Below the pieces are notes generated by a model, which was given only the letters and a program-made list of their open reading frames with translations, ran no database searches and was not told the origin of the DNA. From Symbiodinium natans (taxonomy: Eukaryota; Sar; Dinophyceae; Suessiales; Symbiodiniaceae): 64,000 nucleotides of DNA. Position numbers and translations under genes: made by a program. Positions 22,305 through 33,295 of this stretch are shown here, in pieces (the first letter of the stretch is position 1; each line of letters begins with the position of its first letter). The stretch spans positions 64,001-128,000 of the forward strand of contig CAJNDS010002799.1 in NCBI GenBank assembly GCA_905221605.1. Direction: 5' to 3'.

Positions 22305-23165
22305 CTACTCAGCTCGAGCGGTTGTCCCCCATGCTTCGACAGAGCGCGCAAATCGGGATTGAGACTTGCATATTAAGGCGGCGGAGACTGCGAACTCGTC
22401 TATGCCATGCATTGAGGAATGGGTATTGGCGGCAACGTTAAATGCAAGATTCTGGCATGCGCCACACTGGCCTGTCAGATGTCCAATGATTGATTGCCCG
22501 GCAGCCGCCGCATACACGACATTTTACGGACCTCCAAGAGGGCGTTCGGCAGAAGAGTACCAGCAGCGCAGAGGCTGCTACACACTGCACACTACCCTGT
22601 CCTGTGGTCAAAGCAAGCATCGATGCCTACTGAACCACCAGGGAAAATGTTTTCGATTTGGCTGCAATCTGCACTGTTTACGGTGCAACAAAAGGATCAA
22701 GCGGCGCCAGAGACGAGGACACTCGAAGACTCGCAGACAGTGAGGGTCGTAAGAAATCCTCCTGGCACGAACGCAAGAGCGATCTCAGTGCACTGCTCCC
22801 AAAGCACAGAGGAACCCCCCTTGAAGCCTTGCGATGCCTGGAGAAAACCAAGCAAGCTCCATTGCGCAGAAGCGTTCATCCATCTGGGCCTGGCTTCATC
22901 GCGCAGACAACTCCAGCAGAGCCACAAAGCGTCGAGGTTGGAGTTTTATGGGACCGTCCGGCGCTTCAAAAGTCTCCGATCTTGCTCGGGAAAAGCGCAG
23001 TATTGTCGACTGCAGTTGGAGAAATGCCAAAGTGTTGTGAAATGCATCCAGGTCACGCCACAGGTCTTCGTTTGTAGCTTTGCAGATTCGGCTGTGGCTT
23101 CCGTGCATGACCTTCTCACAGCCCACACCTTGTGTCGCTTGTCGTGCACGCCAGGTCTTAACTGA
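22305..23165. other. region open in many frames
   Basis: A plus frame of 223 residues (22494-23165), a plus frame of 139 residues (22658-23077) and several minus frames overlap. The most protein-like is on the minus strand at 23126-22896 and includes NEDLWRDLDAFHNTLAFLQL and FEAPDGPIKLQPRRFVALLE. A minus frame at 22517-22305 with GACQNLAFNVAANTHSS is also plausible. I expect a minus-strand spliced gene here, in line with its neighbours, but cannot fix it. Confidence 0.3.
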
Positions 23166-24028
23166 GCCAAGGATCCGTGCAGGGACGGCGTGTTAAAGCT
23201 TATTGCTGTGGGAGCCTGGAGACCACAACCCTAAACCCTAAACCCTAAACCTCTCTTCTGCCCAGTTCTTCTTAGGGCATTAAAGGCAAGACGAGACCTT
23301 CAACATCCATCCTGGGACGAGAGCTTGGCAGTTTAGCTCCATGACAAAATGCTTTTACTTAAGGACCTCAATATCCCGCTTGGGATTCGGCGCGCTCGAG
23401 CTAGACGACCGACGTACGCGGGTATTGGATGAATAAAGAATCCCTCGAGGGGTGCTCAATTTCTGGGTTTTGTGTTTTTTAACATTTTTGGCGCATTGTC
23501 GGGCCGACATACAGGGGGGTGCAGTTTTCTTCATGTCCTTCAGATGCCCCAAAATGCTGCTTCGTCGAGGTACGATTGAAAGTTCCGAGTTTCCGAATAA
23601 CGTGAAGGGGAAGTCGGGAGCAATATGTGAAGTACGCCGTAGAAGAGTGCGAAGCTTGCTGCGAAGCTTGGCCGGCTACGAGCTCCTTGATACAAAGCTG
23701 CTGAGCGGAGCGAAACCCTAAACCCTAAACCCGCCATGGACCATGAAGGCAAGGAGGGCTGTTGATAGCATGCAGATGTTTGGTGCCTGTCCTGATCCTC
23801 CCTCTCCCTCAAAACAAGGGCCTTAGATGCCAGGGATGGGTATGGTAAGCACGCCGGGTTTGAGAGCTGCGAAGCAAGAAGGGCGCCTCGGCGCCCAACC
23901 GAATGCAGAGCAGATGTAGGCTTTCAGCGCCTTGCTTGTGTCTGCGCTAGCAGGCATGTCACCAGAACGGGCGGCCCTGCATGTCTCAGTTGAAGCTCCG
24001 CGAGACGAAGCCGCGGCTCAAGAAAAAA

Positions 24029-24171
24029 CCCAGACCCCTGGGAGGATCTAAAACAGAAGGCCTTAAACCCAAAACCCAAAACCCTGAACCCTAGAATGCC
24101 CTATACTACTATTGGGTCATTCTTAGGAACCCTTAAAGGGATCTACTTTTCGGATCCTCCCAAGGGTCTGG
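24029..24171. repeat. inverted repeat
   Basis: The arm CCCAGACCCCTGG followed by GAGGATC at 24029-24048 is matched, inverted, by GGATCCTCCCAAGGGTCTGG at 24152-24171 with two mismatches. The 103-base interior contains CCCTAAACC-like words. It resembles a small foldback element. Confidence 0.6.
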
Positions 24172-24245
24172 AAAGGGGAGAGGCTTCTCAGGGCTGGCCG
24201 AGACGTTAGGCCTAATCGCGAGCGCACTTGGAAAGCTTTCCCTCA

Positions 24246-24308
24246 GGGTCCATGTGTCCGTATAGTATATACTAGGCCCAACTATCTCCTATATGGGTAC
24301 ATGGACCC
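24246..24308. repeat. hairpin with 20-base arms
   Basis: GGGTCCATGTGTCCGTATAG (24246-24265) pairs with CTATATGGGTACATGGACCC (24289-24308) with three mismatches around a 23-base loop. The sequence could extrude as a cruciform or fold in RNA. Confidence 0.7.
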
Positions 24309-25598
24309 TTTAGGGTTTTTGGTTTTACTTCAGGCCGTGCAGTTGAGCTCCTAGTCTTCCAACGCATCTGTGCATCTCTTTCGCTCCGCTTTGCAAAGCA
24401 TTTGATCAACCGCACCGGCCGTTCCCTGCCACCCATCAGCCCGTCCTCCTCGCTGCCCGCTCACAATGTAAATCTCTTGAATCCTAAACCCTCAAGCCTG
24501 AGCACTCTTAGCTTGAGGACTTGGTTGGGGTTTCCAATCCTGCCCGAAGCCTGCATGCATTTTAGGGGTTTAGGGTTTGGGGTGTAGGGTTGTTTCAACG
24601 TGTCTCAGGTTTTTTTTTTTTCACGCGGTGCCAGTTTTTTTTTCTCATCCTGCATGGACTTGAGATGCTGAACCCTCAACTTAAACCCCTGAAAAGGTGG
24701 ATAGGGTTTAGGGTTTAGCGCTTAGGGTTCCGTAAACCCCCCTTCCAGCACATTATGATTCCAAGATGTTTAAGTCTAACCTCCAGGGATCTTCCCCCAG
24801 CAAATACGAAGAGAGGGAGCATACGATAAATTTCTAGACCCTCACCAGAATTTACGAACACGAAGAAGAAGGACATACGACACATCTCTGAAGGATACGC
24901 TTTACTTTTAATATTCTGAAAATACAAATATTAAGAAAATGAAGGTTTACTTATATAGAATTTTCGTCGCGTACTATTGCATCGTGTTCTAATATTATCA
25001 TTTCGTGGTTGTAAAAGGCCTGAGCAGTGGCAGCTGGTTCCTACGTGGCCAAGCCGAAGGCAGACACTATGAAAAGAGAGATAATAACACAATCTAATAC
25101 CAAAGCAAGCAGAATTTCAACTCTATAATGACTATGAAGAGTTTGTGGAAATATCGCAAGAGCTCTTCCCATGCATAAACCCTAAACCCTTCACCCCAAA
25201 CCCTGAACCCCTAGAAAGGGGGGAGGTGGAGGGGAGGGGGGGAGGGGGGGCGGGGGGCCTGAACCCTGTTGGAAACGGGACAGTGATGAACACCGTCGCG
25301 GCAGGGGCGTGCACCGTACCGCACCGATTGAAAGCCAATGCTGCAGGATTCGGTGCAGGTTCTCAGAAGGGTTTAACCTGAACCCCTACCCAAAACCCAA
25401 AACCCTTTCTTTTGGGTTCTTTGGGGTGGTCCAAACAATGTGGAACCGTATATATAAAAGCTCTCCTGCAGAAATTGCCATTTGTACTGCTTGCAAGGCG
25501 CCAGCCGCAATATCCCACTGCAAGAAAGAACATAATAAGCATCTGACGTAAATCAAGGAGAAAGCAGTCGTCGTAAACGGAGTGCGGCACAGCATCCT

Positions 25599-25937
25599 GT
25601 GTATGAATTCCTTGTCGGAAAGAGGGTGCGCCAATCCGGTTGCAGCTATAAGACAACAGAAAAGATGCAGCTGCACGTCTTGCAAGATGTCCTAACCCGT
25701 CGTATCCGAAAACTGCTACACAACCCTCCTGCACTTGAGCCGCTCGTGGCGCTTTGTAAGACCAACTCCACAGTTTCTAGGAGAAGGAACGCAACTTTGT
25801 TGCGCAGGCTTGTTTCTCTTCTTGCCAAGGATACAACCGAGTGTCAAGCTCTGGTGCAAAAAACCTCGCAAACTTCGCCGCTGAGATATGTACCACTTGG
25901 TGTCCTGGCAATAGAGTTCTTGCCTCTCAGAATCTGA
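25599..25937 (+). CDS. exon-like frame, unknown protein
   Basis: A plus-strand frame of 112 residues with MQLHVLQDVLTRRIRKLLHN, PALEPLVALCKTNSTVS and LLRRLVSLLAKDTTECQALV. It is basic, leucine-rich and helical and looks like a soluble protein. Frames at 25972-26307 and 26308-26550 follow in the same direction but are less convincing. A 183-residue minus frame overlaps it at 25844-26395, which keeps the strand uncertain. Confidence 0.4.
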   Translation: MYEFLVGKRVRQSGCSYKTTEKMQLHVLQDVLTRRIRKLLHNPPALEPLVALCKTNSTVSRRRNATLLRRLVSLLAKDTTECQALVQKTSQTSPLRYVPLGVLAIEFLPLRI

Positions 25938-26819
25938 TTGACAGAAAGTCGGTGGTGACCGTCACAACAGTGTGACTTGCGCACAAAAACGGCATCTGGT
26001 TGCCAAACACAAGAAGTCGGGGAACGTGGCTTGTGAAATGCCTTTTTTGATGATGTGCAGTTGGCTACGGTTGTTCTTGCCAAATTGCAGTTGCCATGTG
26101 TTTTGCTATGCTGGTATGTTTTGTTCACGTGAACAAAATATTTTGAATTTTTCAGAGTGTGATGATAGTTTGGGTTGTGTGGTTTTCTCCTGTTCGGTTG
26201 AGATGGGGTTCTGGAGACAAAGGAACGAGTTGGTGCTTTATCTTCGATGTTGGAAAATGCAGGTTGTGCATTTAGGCGACTGCTTCGTTCCCAGCGAAGC
26301 AGTCTGAATGAGCATTGAGTATGGCATGTTTCTCGTTTCAGTTGCATTTGCATGTCTCTTCCCATCCAAGTCTTTTCTGGATTCAGTTCATGCATCCGTC
26401 TTTGTGCATGACATGCTTGTGTCCGAACAAGCTCGGCTTGAGATTTTCAGGGAGGCGGACGTTTTTCTAAGCACAGGTTTAGGAATTGTAGTCCACAGTC
26501 GTACTCCTAAACCCAACTTGCGTGATAGGCATGAGGCTTTGCGCGCATAAATACCCAAGAGAATATGCGTCTAAACCTGAATTCGATCTCGTTAGCCTTA
26601 TATACATGTGTAGTCTGGACCGCAAAGATAAGCCCAATCCAAGCATGTGGTCAGAGGTAGGGCCACTGTGAATTATCAGTATTCATTGTGGCAAGAAGAT
26701 GTCGCGTCAGCAAGATATGAAATAACAGCCATGGCGTTGCGCTCAGACAAGCGGGCTGGAAGTCATCGTGGAGCTCTGGATATCGACCTCGGCTGCTTCC
26801 TTATAGCAAGTTTGCAATC

Positions 26820-27074
26820 ATGCACGTTCTTTCGAAAGTTGACATCCCCAAATTCAAGGATTATCTGATGATGACGATGATGCTGGCAGAATCGGTGATG
26901 CTGGTAGAATTGGCGGTGGCAGCGCGAGAAGAGAGGCTGTGGGAGAGTTTTTTTGATTTTGTTTCCGATGCTGGTCGACGTGATGGGCGTCATGCAAGCA
27001 TGTACGAGAGTTTGGCAATACTGAGGAGTAAGTGTGACTTGCAGGCAATCACACAGCCAGCTGTCCCAGTTTAG
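26820..27074 (+). CDS. weak exon candidate
   Basis: The plus frame reads MLAESVMLVELAVAAREERL, then WESFFDFVSDAGRRD and continues to a stop at 27074. It could belong to the gene whose last exons lie at 27262-27561. The join was not established. Confidence 0.3.
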   Translation: MHVLSKVDIPKFKDYLMMTMMLAESVMLVELAVAAREERLWESFFDFVSDAGRRDGRHASMYESLAILRSKCDLQAITQPAVPV

Positions 27075-27261
27075 TCCTGGGGTTCAAACACATCGTCGGT
27101 TCCAAATTGCCCCGTTTGATGTTCTGGAAGGAAAGTATTGGGGAGCTGCTGGGAGAAAGCAAAGAGCTGAAATTTGGAGCGCCAGCGCGGCAACGCCGGG
27201 ACCAAGGAATCCGACTAGGCCGCCTGATGAAGCACAGCGTTGTTTTTGTTTGCTTGCGAAG

Positions 27262-27561
27262 GTTGCTGTGGAACTATGTGGAACTTGTTGCGAGGTGGTG
27301 GCATCGACCCGCTCCAAGCGCTGGTCGATCAAGCAAGACCCCCCGTCAGGGAAGATGACGATGACGATGAACCTGACTCTGAGTTCGAGCGAGTCTTGGC
27401 AGCAGGTGTTTTCTTACGTCGCACACTGTAGATAGCGTTTGGATGGGCATGATGACCCAGGAGAGGTTGAAAGAGCTTTGGCCGGGTGTGGAACTCAGTC
27501 TCACAAGCGAGCTCCCTCGGAGGCTTTTGTTGAGACCCACTCCACGGCTGCCCTGGAGTGA
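27262..27561 (+). CDS. two-exon 3' end of an unknown gene
   Basis: Exon 1 (27262-27405) starts after GCGAAG|G. It reads LRGGGIDPLQALVDQARPPV and then an acidic run, EDDDDDEPDSEFERVLAA. It ends at GCAG|GTGTTT. Exon 2 (27461-27561) starts at CCAG|GAGAGG and reads EVERALAGCGTQSHKRAPSE, ending AFVETHSTAALE and TGA. Phase 1 and two bases join exactly across a 55-base intron, which is very short. The acidic cluster may be a binding or degradation segment. No family is recognised. Confidence 0.55.
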
Positions 27562-28509
27562 CTTATTGTGCGTTCGGGTTTCGGTGTTTGGGTTGATTGA
27601 ACCAGATGCAGGCCGCCATAGGCCACCCCCATCAGGTTTGTTGGGGATGTCGTTCGACTCAAACAGAATGCGCAGTGTGTGTGTGTCCCACATAGACAGA
27701 CACCCAACGGAAACCAAAGCACGCTTCTTGAAGTCGTCATCAGCAGTCTTAAAGTGCGGCCCATGTCACCCCAATGGAGATACCTCCCGACCTGTTAGAC
27801 TTTTTCAGTATTGCTGAAGTCGAGAGTTTCGGCTTGTTGGAAGGTGTAAAGGGACTAGATCACTAGCAGTGCGGCCCTACACAGTGTTCCGATTGCCAGA
27901 GCGTACCAATAGAGTATGTAACAGTATGTAAACATATGCAACGAAAGAGAGGATGCGAGTATGTACGAATTGAAAGAGTTCTGTTGTTGGGAGCCCAGGG
28001 CCGCTACCAGCGCGCCCCCTCGAGCGCCACGGGACTCTCGGAAGCGCTGACAGCGTTTTTTGTGCTTCCCCGTTGAATGTTGGGGGGGGCTCATTCGTCA
28101 TCTTGATGTAAACAGTTTTGTTGCGGCTTTTGCACTCCCAAATGGGGCTTCAGTTGAACTGTCTCTCGCGAGTTCTTTCGACATCAAATTTTGCAGCCTT
28201 TGTTCTGTCTCCTCTCACATTCTCTCTCATTCCTCCATGTTTGTGTATGACTTTGCTGCCGTTGTGCTGCCAGTGCTAGGGGCTTCCTGTGACTGTCCGG
28301 TCCTTTGCTCACAGATGTAGGTGAATGTAGGTGCTGGACAGACAGTCTTGTGCCCACCCTTCCGTACGTCAAGCTCCTCTTGCTCTAAAACTTGTTCTAA
28401 AGTCTTTAGAGCTCGAAGGAGGGCCATTGATGATGGTCCCAGCGTGCTTTCCTTCCAAGCGTCGGGTGTATCAGAACTGAGGAGCCTCCACGCGCAGCTG
28501 AACCTGCAG

Positions 28510-29005
28510 GTGATGAGTTCGACGTGGATGCCAGGTGCCCGGTAGGGTTTGCAGCTTACGGACCATATAAGCAATGCGACGCAAGATCTTCAGATGGAGA
28601 GGGACGGATCAACCGGCAAGTTGTAGTGAACGCATTTGCTGAGGACATTGTTGGCGAGATTGGAGACATACTAGGTGCGAACCTCATTTTTGCTTTGCAA
28701 GCATCTTCGGCAGTTGCTGTCAAGCATGCTGGTGTTTTTGTTGTGATCTTCCCCGGCGTGCAGAGCGCATTGCGGATCGTGGTGGTCGTGCAATGTAAAC
28801 ATGAAGCTGATTTCCGTCTGCTTTGGTTTCAGGTGACGAGCAGCTCACCAGTGCGCGGCGGACATTGCGAAGATCGCAAACGGCCCCATCGGCGGATCTT
28901 GAGCGTCACTCACACGAGCTGGAGGAGATCAGCAGATCAGCACTTCATAGATTGAAATTCGGCTCCCGGTTGCACTCTGTGAGGAGCAAGCGGCCGAACG
29001 GATGA
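28510..29005 (+). CDS. two-exon 3' end of an unknown gene
   Basis: Exon 1 (28510-28674) starts after CTGCAG|GT and reads DEFDVDARCPVGFAAYGPYK and VVVNAFAEDIVGEIGDILG, ending at CTAG|GTGCGA. Exon 2 (28833-29005) starts after GGTTTCAG|GT and reads DEQLTSARRTLRRSQTAPSA and LERHSHELEEISRSALHRL before TGA. The phases match across the 158-base intron, and both exons begin with the same Gly-Asp-Glu phase pattern. The C-terminal part is basic and probably helical. A preceding exon may end in LSFQASGVSELRSLHAQLN near 28507, but its phase does not fit. Confidence 0.6.
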
Positions 29006-29125
29006 GGTGGCAAGCTTCTGCTTCATGTGGACTTTGCTGTGATGTTCTGCTTCAGGCCCGACAGTGGGCGGGGCCGTGGCTTGACAGCTTCTGAGGAGGC
29101 CGGAGTTTGTTGGCATAAGCACGTC

Positions 29126-29182
29126 CAAGCATCTCCAAGCATCTCCAAGCATCTCCGAGCATACCGCATACCGCATACCGCT
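29126..29182 (+). repeat. short tandem repeats of 10 and 7 bases
   Basis: Three copies of a CATCTCCAAG-type unit are followed directly by three copies of CATACCG. Two different short tandem expansions lie side by side. Confidence 0.8.
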
Positions 29183-29239
29183 GCAGTTCCACAACAGGAA
29201 GCCATGGGCCGTCGCAGACAGGCATTGGGGGGGGTTCAC

Positions 29240-31180
29240 CTGCATGAGATGTCATGAGACCTTCCCAGGATCTAGGTTCTTCCAGGTTTGCCTGAGCGGG
29301 GGTTGTGTTAAGAAGGCATGGATATGATACGGCAGTAGACGGTTGTCCGCAAATCATGTCTGAGGGCACTGCTGCCTTAAGCGTGCTCGAGGCAAGTGGC
29401 ACTCCCATGCAGTCTGAGTCTTAGCATTTTGTTTTGCGGTGCACAAGAATCATGTCAACAATTCAGTGATCAGCTAATCATGTAATCGGCCGTTTGTAGC
29501 ATCAGCCACGTGCAGCATTCGGGCAACTGAAGGCGCACTCCACGTGATCGCACAGACATGTCGTCGTCTGAGCTGGTTCTCCACTTCAATGTGTAATGTT
29601 TCTATGTTCAAGACTCATGCCTTACTGAGCATATCAGCAGCATATCTGCCCTGCACAGTCCTATGTGCCCTGCATAGTCTTTTCTTGATGGCCAGGACAA
29701 CTGCTCCAGGCAGAAGCTGATTGTGGCTGTGTTGCCTCATTGCGCGCTAGCATCCTGCAAGCAGTGTGCAGGCTCGCAACGGCAACGTTCGCAGCCGCCA
29801 CCGAGCTCGCCACCAGATCGAGCACGTTCACCTGCAGGCAGACTCGCACTAGAGTCACTAGAGGATGCAGTACTGAGCCAGAAGCTTGGTGCTTCGTTAC
29901 TGCAGAATGAAAAGCTTCCTGTGTGCAGGCAGTGGTTTCGCGCCGGACAGTCACTTTCACGGGCCTTGCCCTTGTTCTTCTGCTGGGGCGCAGTTGCAAC
30001 AGCTGTTCCAACTTGGGAAGTTGGGGCCCAGTTTCTGGACTCGGAACTGCAGTTTGGAAAGGAGGGTGTATTTTTCCGCAACGTTGTTTTCGATTTGTGT
30101 TTGTTTGGGGGGACCTCCAAAACATAGAGAAAAAGAGAGGTTTTCCTCCCCCCCAATCCACCGCAAAGACCTCGCCAACAAAAACGTTCGCGCAAAATTT
30201 CTCCCGCGGTTTGGAAAGTGAAATCCAGACTGATTGATGGGCAACAATCGAAGGGTTTTTCGTATTTGGCAACTCCACTATCTGACCATGTCAGTCCGTG
30301 ACACGCGCTGCACCCAGAACAGGCGAAGGGAAGTTTGAACGCTAGCAGCACAAAGTAATTTCGAGTCGTGACGTTCCAGCGAAGCACACAAAAATTGTGA
30401 ATTCAGGCATGTTGAAGCACAACTGAAGGAAGAACAGCAGTATCATTTCGCAAGAATGAGTTAGACAAAAGGACATTCGCAGAAAAGGGACAGGAAGGTG
30501 GCGATAAGTGAAGGCAACAGAAAGGCTACAGTCCGGCTCTGTGGTTGCGAGGTCTGGAACGAGCGAGGCCTGGCGCCTGGCGTTTTTGAGTGATCTAAGT
30601 GGTTTTGTCGCATTTCCAAGTTGTCGACTTGAGAGAACCAAAAGTGAGCAACTGCCTGCCAGATGCCCTCCACACGGCAAGCGTTGGAGGTGGAGCTGTC
30701 GCCGCCTGTCACAGCAAGCATCAGCAGTTAGGTAGTTGTGGCGTGCAAAACCGGATGCCAGAATCAGCGCCACATGCGGGATGTAGCGGGATGTCTGCGC
30801 TACGGTCATCAGGCTGCAAACACGGCCGAGACGGCGCCTCGGAGGTGCGAAGGCGCTCACTGGTAAACTGGTAGCGGATACATTACAACCTCTGCCCGGC
30901 AATCCCTGAGTTGGCACCTTGTCCCCATGTGCTGCTACATCCTGCTGCGCTTCACAGATGTGTGTGCTGGAGGCCTCACCCGCTTCATCACGGGTCGGAC
31001 GCTTAGTTCAGATGAGCCCCACAAGGGCCTGCAGACATGCGTCGACTTGTCGCCCGAAAAGGAGGGAGCTAGTGGGAGCTAAGCTGCACAAATTCACAAG
31101 AGGGGCCCCCGCCGCGAGTGGGAGCCGTAAGAATCCAACACCTTGTCTTTGCGATTCTTTGCGCCATGGAACGAACTCAC
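29240..31180. other. otherwise no supported gene
   Basis: Apart from the exon candidate at 29723-30127, I found only competing open frames. The longest is 191 residues on the minus strand at 30342-30917. No repeats were noted. Confidence 0.35.
29723..30127 (+). CDS. possible exon, unknown
   Basis: Within a 134-residue plus frame the stretch ALESLEDAVLSQKLGASLLQ, then NEKLPV, looks like a genuine helical segment. It is preceded by GCAG|GCAG and followed by TGCAG|GC. Two minus-strand frames longer than 200 residues overlap it, but they compete with each other and lack protein character. Confidence 0.3.
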   Translation: MAVLPHCALASCKQCAGSQRQRSQPPPSSPPDRARSPAGRLALESLEDAVLSQKLGASLLQNEKLPVCRQWFRAGQSLSRALPLFFCWGAVATAVPTWEVGAQFLDSELQFGKEGVFFRNVVFDLCLFGGTSKT

Positions 31181-31185
31181 AGTCA

Positions 31186-31229
31186 ACAAGTGCGCAACAT
31201 CGCACAACATCGCACAACATCGCACAACC
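31186..31229 (+). repeat. 10-base tandem repeat
   Basis: About four copies of CAACATCGCA in tandem. It lies just upstream of a partial copy of the segmental repeat found again at 34.6 and 37.0 kb. Confidence 0.85.
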
Positions 31230-31261
31230 ATGGCATCCTCAGTTCAAGAGTGCTTCTGTCC

Positions 31262-31405
31262 AGGTGGCCGAAGTCGACGTTCCTCCCAAGGTTTCCGCCA
31301 AGCGTGTCATGATGAAGTTGACGTGTTCTTAGCCGGTCGTAGGCTCCATTTGACCTGGGCTTCGATGCCGAAGAGCCAGCACCCCGGAATCTCAAAAAGT
31401 TGTCA
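31262..31405 (+). repeat. partial copy of the 1.2 kb segmental repeat
   Basis: The words GTAGGCTCC.TTTGACCTGG, TTCGATGCCGA and CAGCACCCC.GAAT, and the end CAAAAAGTT, match 34600-34700. A shorter match is near 37060. This is the 3' end of the family whose full copies start at 33296 and 35840. Confidence 0.65.
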
Positions 31406-31439
31406 GTGTCTTCTGGTGTGCAATGAGGAGTGATTAAAT

Positions 31440-31610
31440 GATTGTCAAGTCGGAAAAAGTGCTCATGAGTCAAGGCCCCTGAGTCGAAAACCAGACAAAC
31501 CTGAGTCGAGAACAGGGCAGACCCCTGAGTCGAAAATGCGATGGACCCCCCCCCCCCCCCCCCCCGACAGAAAACACCCCCCAGAAACGTGAGTCGAGAA
31601 CACCCAAAAA
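31440..31610 (+). repeat. GAGTCGAAAAC array, left arm
   Basis: GAGTC(G/A)(A)AAAAC words recur six or so times, interrupted by a C run at 31548-31565. The reverse complement of this word recurs at 33001-33135, so the two arrays face each other across 1.4 kb of telomere-like sequence. Confidence 0.6.
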
Positions 31611-31639
31611 AACCCGAAGCCGAGCCCCTCCCATGTCGT

Positions 31640-32610
31640 TCGAGGGTTTAGGGTTGTTTTGGGGTTTTAGGGGTTTTAAGGTTTAGGGTTTTAGGGTGGT
31701 TTCGGGGTTTTTAGGGTTAGGGTTGGGCGGAATTTAGGGTTTAGGGTTTAGAGGTTTAGGGTTTTTTGTTCAGAGTTTGGGGTTTTTTGGGGTTTAGTTT
31801 TCTTTTTCGATTTAGGGCTCAGGGTTGTTTAGGCTTCAGGGGTTTTAGGGTTTAGGTGTTTAGGGGCATTTTGGGGTTCGGGGTATTTTGGGTTTAGGGG
31901 TTAGCGTTTTTTTCGGGTTTAGGGTTTGGGGTCGTTTAGGGTTTAAGGTTTGGGGGGGGCGCACCCCCCCTCCTCCCTTCTTTGTAATCACAATGCTCGC
32001 ATGATGGCTTTGAAAAGAATGTCTGAAGCAAGCTTGCACGGCTTCGCAAGCGCGGGGTTGGGGGAACGCAGTCCCGCGGCATTTGCAAACACAAAGCTCG
32101 ACTGATAGGTTCGACAAAGACTCATGTGTGCTTGTGAAGCAAGCTTGCACGGCTTGAAGAAACAGGCGGGGATGTTGAGGTTAAGGGTTTAGGGGTATGT
32201 AGAGTTTAGGGTTCAGGATGGGCTTTACGGTTTCGGGGTTTCGAGTTTAGGGGTTGCTCGGGTACGTGGAGATCTCGCGTTAGGGCTTAGGGGGTTTTAG
32301 ATTTGGGGGGCTTTCTTTTTAGGGACTAGGGTTTATGGGTTTGTTGAAGTTTCAGGTTTGGTGCTTTTTGACGTTTAGGCTTCGGGGTTCCCAGGGTTCA
32401 GGGTTTAGGGGGTTTCAGCGTTTGGGGTTTAGGGGTTTTGGCATTCAGGATTTTTTACGGTTTAGGTCGAGGGGCTTTTAGGGTTTAGGGTTTTGAGGGT
32501 TTAAGGTTTAGGGGGTTTTCAGGGTTTATGGTTTAGGTATGTTTAGGTGTTTGTGGTGTTAGGGGTCTGTAGGGTTTAGGGTTTAGGGGTTTTAGGGTCT
32601 CGCGTGATGG
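31640..32610 (+). repeat. degenerate TTTAGGG block, about 1 kb
   Basis: TTTAGGG units, heavily mutated and with many TTTTAGGGGTT variants, fill most of 31640-31950 and 32170-32610. They are interrupted by copies of another unit. That unit contains CAATGCTCGCATGATGG and GAAGCAAGCTTGCACGGCTT (about 31985-32065, 32085-32160, 32600-32670 and 32705-32780). TTTAGGG is on the plus strand. Confidence 0.85.
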
Positions 32611-32835
32611 GCCTGAAAAAAGAGCTGTTGAAGGAAGCTTGCACGGCTAAACAAAGCGGGTGGAGGGGGCGCAGCCCCCCGCCCCCCCCCCCCCCCCCCC
32701 CCCCCCAATTCGCAAACACAATGCTCGCATGATAGGTTTTTGGAAAATCTCATCTATGCTTGAAGCAAACTTGTTCGGAACCTCCAGTCGTCTGATGTGC
32801 ATAGGGACCAATCTGAAAACGATGGGGGTCTATCG

Positions 32836-32918
32836 CCCGCATAGGGGTCTATGTCAGTGCCCCCCCCCCGGGGTAGGACTGTACCCTACCTATGGGACGA
32901 CAGACCCCTATGAGTAGA
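32836..32918. repeat. nested inverted repeat
   Basis: GCATAGGGGTCTATGTC near 32839 faces GACAGACCCCTATGAG near 32899. Inside, GGGGTAGG and CCTACC form a second, smaller pairing around GACTGTA. It could fold as a stem with an inner hairpin. Confidence 0.55.
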
Positions 32919-33000
32919 TACCCATCCTAGAAGAGATAGACGGCTACTTAGCAAACATTACGTTTCGTTGTAGAGGTTAACCTTTGTGTGCTTGGGGCAG

Positions 33001-33135
33001 ATTTCTGACTCGCTGTCTTGTTTTCTGATTCGTGTCTCCTCGGTTTCTGACTCACGCCTTTCCGTTTTCTGACTCGGTCTTCCTTGCTTTCTGACTCGGT
33101 CTTCGGCGTTTTTCGACTCGTTGTTCCGACTCGAC
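33001..33135 (-). repeat. GAGTCGAAAAC array, right arm (inverted)
   Basis: TTTCTGACTCGG and variants recur about seven times at spacings near 20 bases. The reverse complement is CCGAGTCAGAAA, which pairs with the array at 31440-31610. Confidence 0.65.
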
Positions 33136-33295
33136 CCTCACCCTGTGCAAGCTCGGTGGAGTAGCATTGCTTGGACGGCTTGGCAAGCCCATGAAGTTTT
33201 CAACACACCTTGAGTGTGTGAGCATGCTGGTGAGTGGCAGCAAGTTATCATGCTGCTACCTTTCCCCCTGGTATGAGGCCTCCTACTTCGACTGC

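Larger units (their letters stand above)
23220..25590. other. strand-switch region without supported genes
   Basis: Minus-strand exons end before this stretch and plus-strand exons begin after it. It holds short CCCTAAA tracts at 23227-23252, 23713-23733 and 25175-25215, TTTAGGG tracts near 24565-24600 and 24700-24725, two inverted repeats (listed), and an AT-rich part at 24760-25010. A G-rich run lies at 25217-25258. Confidence 0.5.

Noticed and set aside
22494-23165. 223-residue plus-strand frame
   Set aside because: Several other frames are open in the same DNA and the minus-strand frame at 22896-23126 looks more like protein. Kept only as part of an unresolved region.
29661-30387. Two overlapping minus-strand frames of more than 200 residues
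   Set aside because: They overlap each other in different frames, lack protein-like composition, and compete with a better plus-strand segment.
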